From Candidatus Woesearchaeota archaeon (lineage in GTDB: Archaea > Nanobdellota > Nanobdellia > Woesearchaeales > ARS49), in assembly GCA_026394935.1 (NCBI GenBank), contig JAPLZR010000119.1, positions 1-32,300 of the forward strand: a stretch of 32,300 bases of DNA, written 5' to 3'. Shown here one piece after another: positions 7,406-13,922 of the stretch. The notes beneath the pieces were generated by a model that saw nothing but the letters and a program-made list of their open reading frames with translations, was not told where the DNA came from and searched no databases. Position numbers and translations under genes: made by a program. How positions within the stretch are numbered: position 1 is the first letter of the stretch; every line of letters begins with the position of its first letter.

Positions 7406-9057
7406 AATTCTTAGAACTGGCACACCTCTACGAAAAACTAGAGAACACCAGCTCGTATATTGCAATGCGAGAAATACTGAGCGATTTCTTCAAAAAAACG
7501 CAAAAAGAAGAACTTGAGAACGCAGCCTATCTGACACTCGGACAGATAGCATCACAATATGCTGATGTCAACCTCGGCATGGCAGACAAAATGGCAGTCA
7601 AAGCCATAGCAATGGCAGGCGGAGAAAACGAAAAAGAGGTCCTGCAGCAATTCAAAAAACTAGGAGACATAGGAAAAACAGCAGAAAAACACGCAGGAAA
7701 AGGAACACTCACAGTCAAAACAGTATTTGAAACACTCCACAAAATAGCACAGGCAGAAGGAGGACAAAGCAGGGACAAAAAAATAAAACTGCTTGCAGGA
7801 CTGCTGTCACAGGCAAGCCCGCTCGAAGCAAGATACCTTGCGAGAATAGTTCTCGGAGACTTAAGACTCGGAGTAGGAGACAAAACAATACTCGACGCAC
7901 TCGCAACAGCATACGCGCACAAAGAAGCAAGAAAAGAATTAGAGCACGCTTACAACATCTGCCCAGACATCGGAATAATAGCAAGAACACTCGCGCACGG
8001 AGGCATCAACAGCATCAAAAAAATAGGCGTGGAAGTAGGAGTGCCAATACAATCAATGCTCTGCCAAAGAGTAAAAAACATAGAAGAAATTGAGCACAAA
8101 ATAGGATACCCTGTAATTGTAGAAGAAAAATACGACGGCGAAAGAGTGCAAGTGCACAAAGGCAAAAAAATAAAATTATATTCGCGAAGATTAGAGGACA
8201 TAACACTGCAATTCCCGGACATCGTACAGGCGATTAAAAAAGCAGTCAAAGGAAACTGCGTTCTCGACAGCGAAGTAATGCCAGTGGATGCGAAAGGAAA
8301 CCTCCTGCCATTCCAAATATTAATGCAAAGAAGAAGAAAATATGACATTCAGGAATACATCAAAAAAGTGCCTGTCGCGCTGTTTGTGTTTGATGTATTA
8401 TATGTCAATGGCAAATCATTGATAAGAGAAAAATACAGCAAAAGATACGCAATACTCAAGAGAATAGTCAAACAGACAGGACAAATAAAGCTCGCACTGC
8501 AGAAAACGTGCAAGGACTCAGACTGCATAGAAGACCTGTTCAACAAAACAGTAGAACACGGAGGGGAAGGAGTAGTAATCAAGAATCTCCACGGACCATA
8601 CGACGCAGGAGCAAGAGGATGGAACTGGGTCAAATGGAAGCCGGAATACGTCAAAGGATTACGAGACACATTTGACTTGGTCGTAGTAGGAGCTTATCAC
8701 GGCAAAGGAAGAAGAGCAGGAACATACGGAGCACTATTGTGCGCAGTATACGACGCGAAAAAAGACAAATTCCTCACGTTCTGCAAGCTGGGAAGCGGGT
8801 TCAAAGACAAAGAACTATTCGCACTCCTAAACAAATTCAAAAAAATAACGCACAAACCAGCAAGACTCGAAATAGCAAAAACAATAATGCCTGACGTATG
8901 GTTCGACCCGCGTTTTGTAGTAGAAGTAACAGGAGCAGAAATAACAAAATCACCAAACCACACAGCAGGATACGCACTGCGCTTTCCGAGATTCTTGCGC
9001 TGGAGAGAGAAGAAACCGGAACAGGCAACAACGCTAAAGGAAATACTGGGTTTCTGA
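7402..9057 (+). CDS. lig: ATP-dependent DNA ligase (archaeal type)
   Basis: It joins nicked DNA using ATP in replication and repair. The N-terminal alpha-helical DNA-binding domain covers about residues 1-210 (EARYLARIVLGDLRLGVG). The nucleotidyltransferase motif I is EEKYDGERVQ with the adenylated Lys at residue 243, followed by YSRRLEDIT (motif Ia), LDSEVM (motif III), EGVVIK (motif IV) and WVKWKPEY (motif V). The C-terminal OB domain ends FPRFLRWREKKPE. At 551 aa it has the normal archaeal length (about 550-600). It overlaps the upstream gene by 4 nt (ATGA) and ends with TGA. Confidence 0.97.
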   Translation: MKFLELAHLYEKLENTSSYIAMREILSDFFKKTQKEELENAAYLTLGQIASQYADVNLGMADKMAVKAIAMAGGENEKEVLQQFKKLGDIGKTAEKHAGKGTLTVKTVFETLHKIAQAEGGQSRDKKIKLLAGLLSQASPLEARYLARIVLGDLRLGVGDKTILDALATAYAHKEARKELEHAYNICPDIGIIARTLAHGGINSIKKIGVEVGVPIQSMLCQRVKNIEEIEHKIGYPVIVEEKYDGERVQVHKGKKIKLYSRRLEDITLQFPDIVQAIKKAVKGNCVLDSEVMPVDAKGNLLPFQILMQRRRKYDIQEYIKKVPVALFVFDVLYVNGKSLIREKYSKRYAILKRIVKQTGQIKLALQKTCKDSDCIEDLFNKTVEHGGEGVVIKNLHGPYDAGARGWNWVKWKPEYVKGLRDTFDLVVVGAYHGKGRRAGTYGALLCAVYDAKKDKFLTFCKLGSGFKDKELFALLNKFKKITHKPARLEIAKTIMPDVWFDPRFVVEVTGAEITKSPNHTAGYALRFPRFLRWREKKPEQATTLKEILGF

Positions 9058-9095
9058 AGTAATTAACCACTCCAGAGTAAATTCTGACGAAAAGC

Positions 9096-9103
9096 TTAAA
9101 AAA
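9096..9103 (+). promoter_or_regulatory. TATA box upstream of the 221-aa protein
   Basis: TTAAAAAA is centred 26-27 nt before ATG 9126, predicting a leaderless mRNA separate from the ligase transcript. Confidence 0.55.
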
Positions 9104-9125
9104 CACTCCTGCGAAGCCAACAAAT

Positions 9126-9791
9126 ATGGCTGAAGACACGATAATAGCGTACGGACGAATAGCAGAAAGAGGAGATACGCGCGTGCTTGCAATGTTTGGA
9201 ACGACAAACCGCTGGTTCTACATGCAAAACTATCCAACATACACAGAACAGGAAGTTCAGGATATGGAACTGCACTGTCTCAAGAATCTAAGAGCACTTG
9301 CGCAAAAACACGGAATTTCCAAGCTTGAAGAAGAAACAATCGTGCTAACAGGAAAACTACAACAGGAAGATGACGACTTCACAAAATACCAAATAGTAGG
9401 GCACGTTGGCGAGTTTAACAATGAGAAAGACTGCTTAGAATTTGTCAAAATAGCAATACGTTCCCTATTCACAGGAATAAAAAAAGGCAATGCAGACTGC
9501 GAGCAAACCCTGAAAGGACTTGTAAACCCGTTAGTGGATGCAGTAAGTACAAGAGAAAGCGAAAAACTATTCGATACACAAGCCAGATTAATCGAAGCAT
9601 ACCGGGGTCCGCCATTGCATAATTATATCCAAAAACTTTGCAGGATGATAAGACACGAAAGAAGTCCAGACCTGATAAAACTGCAAATAGAACTCATAAC
9701 GGCAATAGAACAAGGCGAATACGAAACCGCGGCAAGAGCTGACAGAACAATAATGCACACCCCACTGGACAACCGCGCACAGGGTATATAA
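9126..9791 (+). CDS. Hypothetical protein with a UVR-like C-terminal helix pair
   Basis: No family recognised for the whole protein. It is soluble and acidic, with an N-terminal alpha/beta region (residues 1-110) and a helical C-terminal half. Residues about 177-203 (LIKLQIELITAIEQGEYETA followed by ARADRTI) resemble the UVR motif (L..e...A.e..e.E.AA..RD.I) found in UvrB, UvrC and clamp adaptors, which is a protein-interaction helical hairpin. The neighbours are DNA ligase and a VRR-NUC-type nuclease, so a role linked to DNA processing is possible, but this rests on context and one short motif. Confidence 0.7.
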   Translation: MAEDTIIAYGRIAERGDTRVLAMFGTTNRWFYMQNYPTYTEQEVQDMELHCLKNLRALAQKHGISKLEEETIVLTGKLQQEDDDFTKYQIVGHVGEFNNEKDCLEFVKIAIRSLFTGIKKGNADCEQTLKGLVNPLVDAVSTRESEKLFDTQARLIEAYRGPPLHNYIQKLCRMIRHERSPDLIKLQIELITAIEQGEYETAARADRTIMHTPLDNRAQGI

Positions 9792-9792
9792 A
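9785..9792 (+). promoter_or_regulatory. TATA box of the VRR-NUC gene
   Basis: TATATAAA overlaps the stop codon of the preceding gene and is centred 26-27 nt before GTG 9815, which supports GTG as a leaderless start. Confidence 0.6.
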
Positions 9793-9814
9793 CGGAAGAT
9801 TTCTGAGATAATTT

Positions 9815-10396
9815 GTGAGACAAAGCACACTTCTAGAGTTTGAAATACCTGTTTTAACAGTCTACATACCAATAAGAAAATACCCGTACAAGTCAAGACA
9901 AGGACTGGCAGAACTGCAGTTGAGAAAAAGACTGGAAAAACAAGGATGGCAGGTATGGAGAGGAGGATTCGTGCACGCAATAGCAGCAGACGTATACCCT
10001 GCAGTCAAAAGAAGATACGTACAACTGGCAGAACTAATAACAGAACTGTACGGAGACAAAGCACTGGACCTGCTTTGCTACCTGTGCACAGTACACCACG
10101 GAATGCCGGATTTAGTATGCTACAATCCTGCATTAAAGCAGTTCAAATTCGTGGAATGCAAGCTCGGACACGAAGGACTAAGCGACAGACAGGTTGTGAC
10201 GATCCAAAGATTACAAGAAGCAGGATTTCAGGTAGAAGTGCACAAACTAGTGGAAGAATGCACAAAAACGAGAAAAGCAGAAGTCAACTTAGCTACAAAA
10301 GAAAAGAAAATACTTGAAAAAGAAATGAAACTAACACGATTTATTTATGACAAAAGACCGAGAGTGGAAAGAATACAGACGGCGATTAACGCTTGA
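9815..10396 (+). CDS. VRR-NUC-type PD-(D/E)XK nuclease
   Basis: The core is HGMPDLVCYNP (residues 95-105) and FKFVECKLGHEGLSDRQ, giving the PD...EXK active site (here E-C-K), followed by QRLQEAGFQVEVHKL. This is the pattern of VRR-NUC and related Holliday-junction/restriction-type nucleases (GxPDL...EVK.....ls..Q...i..L...G..v.v). The N-terminal region has a conserved-looking GLAELQLRKRLEKQGW.VWRGGF segment that likely forms the first helix of the fold. The C-terminus is basic. The start GTG is fixed by the TATA box at 9785-9792. Substrate unknown; the ligase nearby is compatible with a repair function. The 3' end overlaps the converging lipoprotein gene by 11 nt. Confidence 0.8.
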   Translation: MRQSTLLEFEIPVLTVYIPIRKYPYKSRQGLAELQLRKRLEKQGWQVWRGGFVHAIAADVYPAVKRRYVQLAELITELYGDKALDLLCYLCTVHHGMPDLVCYNPALKQFKFVECKLGHEGLSDRQVVTIQRLQEAGFQVEVHKLVEECTKTRKAEVNLATKEKKILEKEMKLTRFIYDKRPRVERIQTAINA

Positions 10397-10601
10397 ACTT
10401 CATCTGGGTATAAGTAGGAACTTTAATGTTATGAAAAGGGTCCTGCATAAACTTAGGAGGATTGCCGTGATATTGCTGCTCCCAAGCAGGAGGGTTTGAA
10501 TTCTGTCTTACATAATTGTGGTCAGTAACACAGCCGCAAAAAGATGCTAGTGAAAACAAAGCGCCAGCCAAAAATAGTTTAGTTTCCAATACCGTGTTCA
10601 T
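10386..10601 (-). CDS. Small secreted protein, possible lipoprotein
   Basis: 71 aa from ATG 10601. A TATA box (TTTTAAAT at 10625-10632 read on the minus strand) is centred about 27 nt before this ATG and excludes the upstream in-frame GTG at 10610. The N-terminus has a hydrophobic segment (LFLAGALFSLASFCGC) ending in two Cys. The second Cys follows Gly like a lipoprotein +1 Cys, but the -3 position is not a good lipobox match. The remaining 45 residues are polar and rich in Asn, Pro and aromatic residues. No family recognised. Confidence 0.55.
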   Translation of the reverse strand: MNTVLETKLFLAGALFSLASFCGCVTDHNYVRQNSNPPAWEQQYHGNPPKFMQDPFHNIKVPTYTQMKFKR

Positions 10602-10633
10602 AATAATCACTAAACAGTGGTGGTATTTAAAAC

Positions 10634-10984
10634 TTATGCTTTCTGGACGAAAAAACCATTGCTGGAAGGCAAAATACGCACTTTCTGACCTTTCTTTATG
10701 TGCAAGTGCTCGGCAAGCGCTGAAGGAATGCCCACAACAAGACTCTTGCCGCTGATAGTCACCTTGCGCGGAAAGGCGAATAATTTCTGCTTGAGCTCTT
10801 CAGTACGCGCTTCCATTTCATCAGCCTGCTCTTCTGTAAAAACAATGTTGTCGCATTTTGGACACAAATAAGCTTGAACGTTATAAAGCGGAATACCTTC
10901 TGTGTATTCATATTTTGGAACCACTCCTAAACGCATCTCAATATTACACTTCGCACAATACCAGCCGTCTTTCATTTTTTCCAT
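10634..10984 (-). CDS. Antitoxin: YgiT/MqsA-type zinc finger fused to AbrB-like domain
   Basis: The N-terminal half holds CAKC (residues 10-13) and CPKC (about 41-44), the paired knuckles of YgiT/MqsA-type antitoxins. The C-terminal half (FPRKVTISGKSLVVGIPSAL and AEHLHIKKGQKVRIL) is an AbrB/SpoVT-like swapped-hairpin DNA-binding domain. Its start overlaps the end of the DUF4258 gene by 13 nt, so it is the second gene of a two-gene operon (toxin first), like mqsRA. It probably binds the DUF4258 protein and represses the operon at the inverted repeat 11207-11225. Confidence 0.8.
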   Translation of the reverse strand: MEKMKDGWYCAKCNIEMRLGVVPKYEYTEGIPLYNVQAYLCPKCDNIVFTEEQADEMEARTEELKQKLFAFPRKVTISGKSLVVGIPSALAEHLHIKKGQKVRILPSSNGFFVQKA

Positions 10985-11208
10985 TTGTTTATTATTGCAT
11001 ATACCGTGATAACGCGCAATTCGTCGTTTTCGAATGTGTAAATAACAACGACTGATTTCTCTTTCAAATCGAGCCGTTTGTAATGCCTGATTTCTCCTTC
11101 GACGCAGTTAGTTGCTTTAAGCACGCCGAAATCAAGGCACTGCAATACTTCGTCTTCGGAGATGTTTTTACTCAACATCCTTTCCTTAGCGTGCACTGAT
11201 AATATCAT
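10972..11208 (-). CDS. DUF4258-family toxin (RelE/MqsR-like fold)
   Basis: 78 aa. The pattern LSVHAKERMLSKNISEDEV, the middle GEIRHYKRLD and VVVIYTFENDELRVITVYAI is typical of DUF4258 proteins, which are found next to YgiT-type antitoxins and are thought to be RNA-acting toxins. Residues likely to matter are His6, Arg10, the RHY segment and the final Tyr of the VITVYAI strand. An inverted repeat covers the start codon and a TATA-like TATAAAA sits about 20 nt upstream. Confidence 0.8.
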   Translation of the reverse strand: MILSVHAKERMLSKNISEDEVLQCLDFGVLKATNCVEGEIRHYKRLDLKEKSVVVIYTFENDELRVITVYAIINKWKK

Positions 11209-11225
11209 GATAAATCACTTATCAT
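11207..11225. promoter_or_regulatory. Operator-like inverted repeat of the DUF4258/YgiT-AbrB operon
   Basis: ATGATAA (11207-11213) and TTATCAT (11219-11225) are perfect 7-bp inverted arms with a 5-bp spacer. They span from the TATA region to the toxin start codon, a natural site for autoregulation by the AbrB-like antitoxin. Confidence 0.5.
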
Positions 11226-11233
11226 ATAAAAAA

Positions 11234-11830
11234 CTATCTGTGGCTCATTGCCGTTATCATTTTGTATTTCATCTCTGAACGCTCCCTTTCGGAAAAATTG
11301 CAGTCCTCGTTTTCATCTGTGAGCGCTATCAAATATTTTTCAAGTTTTTCTGGTGAGCCGTAAAAAGCAGGTGAATTACTCTTGCCCGGGTCCGGCAGTT
11401 TAGGCACAGGCTCAGGACCTCTGTAAGGCAGAGCAATCTTTCCCATAAAACTGTCAGGGTTGAGAAGATTACCGCACAACTGCTCGGTTTCCTTGTCATC
11501 AATATAAGCGTCACCAGTGTCACTGTTCAAATTAGCCAAATCCAGCAGGGCTTCCATCTGCCGATGACTAAAATGAGCGCCGGCGAGAACCATCCGCTCC
11601 AGACTGCCCTTAAACTTCTGATAGTTCTCCTTGTTCAACTTAATGCAGCCACATTCACCGGTTTTGCAGTCATGCGATGATTCCTTGACCTGAATGTCAG
11701 ACAACTGCATATAACTTCCAGTCTCAAAACGCTTATTACAGCTGTAAACCAAGCCGGCAATTGTAATTGCGGCAGCCACAGCATAAACCCTCCAATCTTT
11801 CCATATACTGTTCACATCTTCCCACATCAT
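11234..11830 (-). CDS. Membrane-anchored EF-hand-like protein
   Basis: From ATG 11830 (MMWEDVNSIWKDW) the protein has 198 aa. GAGGTGA with 5-nt spacing precedes this ATG, so the longer frame starting at 11854 is not preferred. A TM segment covers residues 14-30, ending in Cys31. Residues 172-183 (DENEDCNFSERE) fit the 12-residue EF-hand loop with D1, N3, D5, N7, S9 and E12. Residues 103-114 (SDTGDAYIDDKE) look like a degenerate second loop 70 residues earlier. Cys55, Cys60, Cys62 lie in DCKTGECGC. It is probably an extracytoplasmic calcium-binding protein held by its N-terminus. The stop is TAG. No exact family recognised. Confidence 0.7.
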   Translation of the reverse strand: MMWEDVNSIWKDWRVYAVAAAITIAGLVYSCNKRFETGSYMQLSDIQVKESSHDCKTGECGCIKLNKENYQKFKGSLERMVLAGAHFSHRQMEALLDLANLNSDTGDAYIDDKETEQLCGNLLNPDSFMGKIALPYRGPEPVPKLPDPGKSNSPAFYGSPEKLEKYLIALTDENEDCNFSERERSEMKYKMITAMSHR

Positions 11831-11849
11831 AGTGCTCACCTCATAGTAT

Positions 11850-11866
11850 AACATGTTAAACTAGTT
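11850..11866. promoter_or_regulatory. Two adjacent 8-bp palindromes upstream of the EF-hand gene
   Basis: AACATGTT (11850-11857) and AACTAGTT (11859-11866) are perfect palindromes separated by 1 bp, placed 20-36 bp upstream of ATG 11830 where the promoter should be. This could be a paired operator; no clear TATA box is visible beside the TTTAAC on the minus strand. Confidence 0.35.
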
Positions 11867-12027
11867 AAAGGGTCTATCGACGAAAAAGTTGAAAGAATTA
11901 CTGGCTAGATCGGAAAGTTTACGGAAAAATAAGGGAAAAGCTGAAAAGATTACGGACTAATCCGAATTTGGTATTTCAACTCCCTTGTTGCGACAGGAGC
12001 GGTAAAATCCACTGCGAGAAAGAAACA
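11867..12027. other. Intergenic region with degenerate purine-rich repeats
   Basis: No coding frame. It contains loosely repeated words such as GGAAAGTTTACGG, GAAAAGATTACGG and CTAGATCGGAAA/CTAATCCGAATT. A similar word, CTAATCCGGAAA, occurs again at 12364-12375 on the other side of the RHH gene. Confidence 0.3.
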
Positions 12028-12060
12028 TTTATATAGCTAAAGTATATACTATAGCTATAT
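12028..12060 (+). promoter_or_regulatory. TATA box and 30-bp near-perfect palindromic operator of the RHH gene
   Basis: TTTATATA (12028-12035) is centred 27-28 nt before ATG 12059. From 12031 to 12060 the sequence is ATATAGCTA, A, AGTATATACT, A, TAGCTATAT: 28 of 30 positions are self-complementary, with only the two single A's breaking the symmetry. The palindrome overlaps the TATA box and ends on the start codon. It fits cooperative binding of RHH dimers, so autoregulation by the gene product is likely. Confidence 0.65.
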
Positions 12061-12316
12061 GGCTACTGAAATGATAACGGTAAAAATGGATGATGCATTC
12101 CTGAACGACATAGATGCCGTCGTAAAAAGAGAGAAATATCAGAACAGGACTGAATTCATCAGGGCTGCATTGAGGGAAAAGATTGATGAAATCAAGTTGA
12201 AGAAGGCAATGATGGAGATTGCTCATTTAAAAGGCGCATCCAAAAAGAAAATAACCGAAGAGGAATACGAAAGAGCAAGAGAAAAAGCATTTGAACTGAT
12301 TTCTAAGAAACTTTAA
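12059..12316 (+). CDS. Ribbon-helix-helix (CopG-like) transcription regulator / orphan antitoxin
   Basis: 85 aa. The N-terminus (MITVKMDDAFLNDIDAVVKR then NRTEFIRAALREKI) is the beta strand plus two helices of the RHH fold; residues in the strand would contact DNA. The C-terminal half is charged and helical (KKKITEEEYERAREKAFELI) and would bind a toxin if there is one. The C-terminal EE.ERARE.AFE pattern also appears in the RHH protein at 25650-25907 (EELHQAREEVFQ), so the two are paralogues. No PIN or RelE toxin is adjacent, so it is either a solo regulator or an antitoxin that lost its partner. Confidence 0.85.
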   Translation: MATEMITVKMDDAFLNDIDAVVKREKYQNRTEFIRAALREKIDEIKLKKAMMEIAHLKGASKKKITEEEYERAREKAFELISKKL

Positions 12317-12481
12317 ATAAGATTCTCAGGTTTATAGTGGTAAGAAATTTTCAAGTTCACGGGCTAATCCGGAAAATATACAAGAAGTTCAGTTAAACCT
12401 GGAAATCTTTACAAGTAAACTTGCAACATTTTCAAGATTTCCGACGATAAAAACTTTAAGGACCGGATGCTTATACTATAA

Positions 12482-12766
12482 GTGATTATACTCATAGTTG
12501 AAACAAAACTGAAAACCAGGGTCGTGTTATCCGAGGAAAGATGGAACCATATAATTTCAAGGCATCCTGCAGTGATAGGAAGAATAAGCGAAATTGAACA
12601 GACATTAGCTACCCCGGATGTAATAATCTTCAATGGTGAAGCATACATTTACCAAAGAAAATATGAAGCATATCTAACAATCATCCTCGACAAAAAACAA
12701 ACATTTATTATAACTGCATTCTTATCAGAAAACATCAAGCAAGGTGAAACAGTATGGAAAAACTGA
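12482..12766 (+). CDS. PBECR/RelE-like nuclease-fold protein, likely toxin of a two-gene pair
   Basis: 94 aa from GTG 12482. The pattern VVLSEERWNHIISRHPAVIG, then TPDVI, Y..RKYEAYLTIIL and TFIITAF is that of small phage-barnase/EndoU/colicin/RelE-like (PBECR) proteins, where the HI..RHP segment is the hallmark. Its last 13 nt overlap the start of a DUF2283 gene, a frequent companion. A TATA-like TTTAAGG (12455-12461) is 25-27 nt upstream, fitting a leaderless GTG start. TTATACT occurs twice around the start (12471 and 12486). RNA cleavage is inferred from family features only. Confidence 0.6.
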   Translation: MIILIVETKLKTRVVLSEERWNHIISRHPAVIGRISEIEQTLATPDVIIFNGEAYIYQRKYEAYLTIILDKKQTFIITAFLSENIKQGETVWKN

Positions 12767-12972
12767 ATATGCTATATGACAAGGAAGGAGATGTCCTTGA
12801 CGTCATAATGGGAAAACCAGAAGACGCAGTAATGAAAGAAGTAGCACAGGATGTCTTCTTACGACTGCACCCCAAAACAAAAAAAATCGTTGGATTGACA
12901 GTGCTTCACTTCCAAAAGAAATTCTCAAGAACAATACCGGTAAAAGCAGAATTCGCACTAGCTACTGCTTAA
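12754..12972 (+). CDS. DUF2283 family protein, likely partner of the upstream toxin-like protein
   Basis: 72 aa. MLYDKEGDVLDVIMGKPEDA and KIVGLTVLHFQKKF match the DUF2283 pattern (Y....D.LyI.........d.g.ivGieil). It is translated from ATG 12754 inside the end of the previous gene, so the products are probably made together and may form an inhibitor/toxin pair. The C-terminus (FALATA) is unremarkable. A hairpin follows 6 nt after the stop. Confidence 0.8.
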   Translation: MEKLNMLYDKEGDVLDVIMGKPEDAVMKEVAQDVFLRLHPKTKKIVGLTVLHFQKKFSRTIPVKAEFALATA

Positions 12973-12977
12973 AAATG

Positions 12978-13005
12978 TCGCTAATTTCGCAAAGCTCATT
13001 AGCGA
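12978..13005 (+). terminator. Hairpin between converging genes
   Basis: TCGCTAAT (12978-12985) pairs with ATTAGCGA (12998-13005) across a 12-nt loop and is followed by CACTTTTTCTC. It lies between the DUF2283 gene and the converging end of purO, so it may end transcription on either strand. Confidence 0.45.
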
Positions 13006-13043
13006 ACACTTTTTCTCGCTTTGCTCAAAAAAGAATAAAAAAA

Positions 13044-13922
13044 TCAAACTTTCTGGCGCGTATTATGAACGAACATCCTATACTCGCCATCCGGCTGGAT
13101 TTCCTTTCCAGCAAAGGCAACACGCCAATTAGCACCGCCGTCGTCCAAATGATTCCATAGATTCATGGCAGACTCTTCCAAAGAACCAAAAATCGGCACA
13201 ATGAAAGGCTCGCCTTCAAAAGAATCCAGTGCCTTGCTTCCGGGCTTGTAAGTGGTCAAGCAAAAACCATGCCAAGAATCAAGCGGCAACTCGAAAAAGC
13301 TGCGAATGGTCGGGAATTGCTGATGGTTAAATCCAGCACGTTTGCCGATAGCTTTATTGTACTCTTCTGTAGCCTCTGAGTCTTTCATTCCGGGCTTTTT
13401 GAACTGGTCCTTTGTCAAACCGCTTGATTTAACAACACCTGTCCAAATCTCTCTTGCAACAGGATCGGCACGCAAAAGCGCAAGATAAGCGATATTTTCG
13501 CCAGCAGCCTGATAACCAGTTATTCTTGGAGTAAACGTGGGTGCATCAGGCTCGCAAAAACGAGAATCCAAGGCTTGAACAAAAGCTGAATGATGTGTCT
13601 TATGAGACCGCTCCATAAACTCAGCAGAAACAGTATCAGTCTGGTCGCCGTTGCTGACAATATGACAAGGAGAGCAATGATTCATAGCATTGTAAATAAT
13701 CAAACGCGGATCCTCAACTTTGGAAACATCAGCAGGAGCAGTCCTTAAATCAACGCCTCCAACATTCCTTTGATAAAACCTGTTCTGGCTGTTAGAACTC
13801 CTGCCCATAATCCAGGAAAACTGACGCAAAGTGCGATCTTCACCCATACCAAGAACAATACCGCGGCAAGGATTATCAGCCAAACGCTCTTTCAAATTCT
13901 TTTCTGCTTGTTCATAATTCAT
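13044..13922 (-). CDS. purO: IMP cyclohydrolase, archaeal type
   Basis: PurO closes the ring of FAICAR to give IMP, the last step of de novo purine synthesis in archaea that lack PurH. The protein has MGRSSNSQNRFY near residue 40, RLIIYNAM, and SNGDQTD, matching the PF07826 family pattern (GRS..S.NR, IYNA, SNG.qt). At 292 aa it is longer than the roughly 200-aa methanogen enzymes, with extra C-terminal sequence. It is the last gene of the operon: the start overlaps the purN stop as ATGA, and GGAGGT lies 6 nt before ATG 13922. Ends with TGA. Confidence 0.85.
   Translation of the reverse strand: MNYEQAEKNLKERLADNPCRGIVLGMGEDRTLRQFSWIMGRSSNSQNRFYQRNVGGVDLRTAPADVSKVEDPRLIIYNAMNHCSPCHIVSNGDQTDTVSAEFMERSHKTHHSAFVQALDSRFCEPDAPTFTPRITGYQAAGENIAYLALLRADPVAREIWTGVVKSSGLTKDQFKKPGMKDSEATEEYNKAIGKRAGFNHQQFPTIRSFFELPLDSWHGFCLTTYKPGSKALDSFEGEPFIVPIFGSLEESAMNLWNHLDDGGANWRVAFAGKEIQPDGEYRMFVHNTRQKV

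Noticed and set aside
7527..7922. Minus-strand frame of 131 codons opposite the ligase gene
   Set aside because: Entirely antisense to a well-conserved ligase domain; Ser/Leu/Cys-rich shadow.
12327..12401. CAGGTTTA/TAAACCTG inverted pair in the gap after the RHH gene
   Set aside because: The arms are 59 nt apart with no supporting inner structure, so chance is likely in AT-rich sequence.
12975..13160. Plus-strand 61-codon frame after the DUF2283 gene
   Set aside because: It reads through a hairpin and into the antisense of purO; no promoter or ribosome site.
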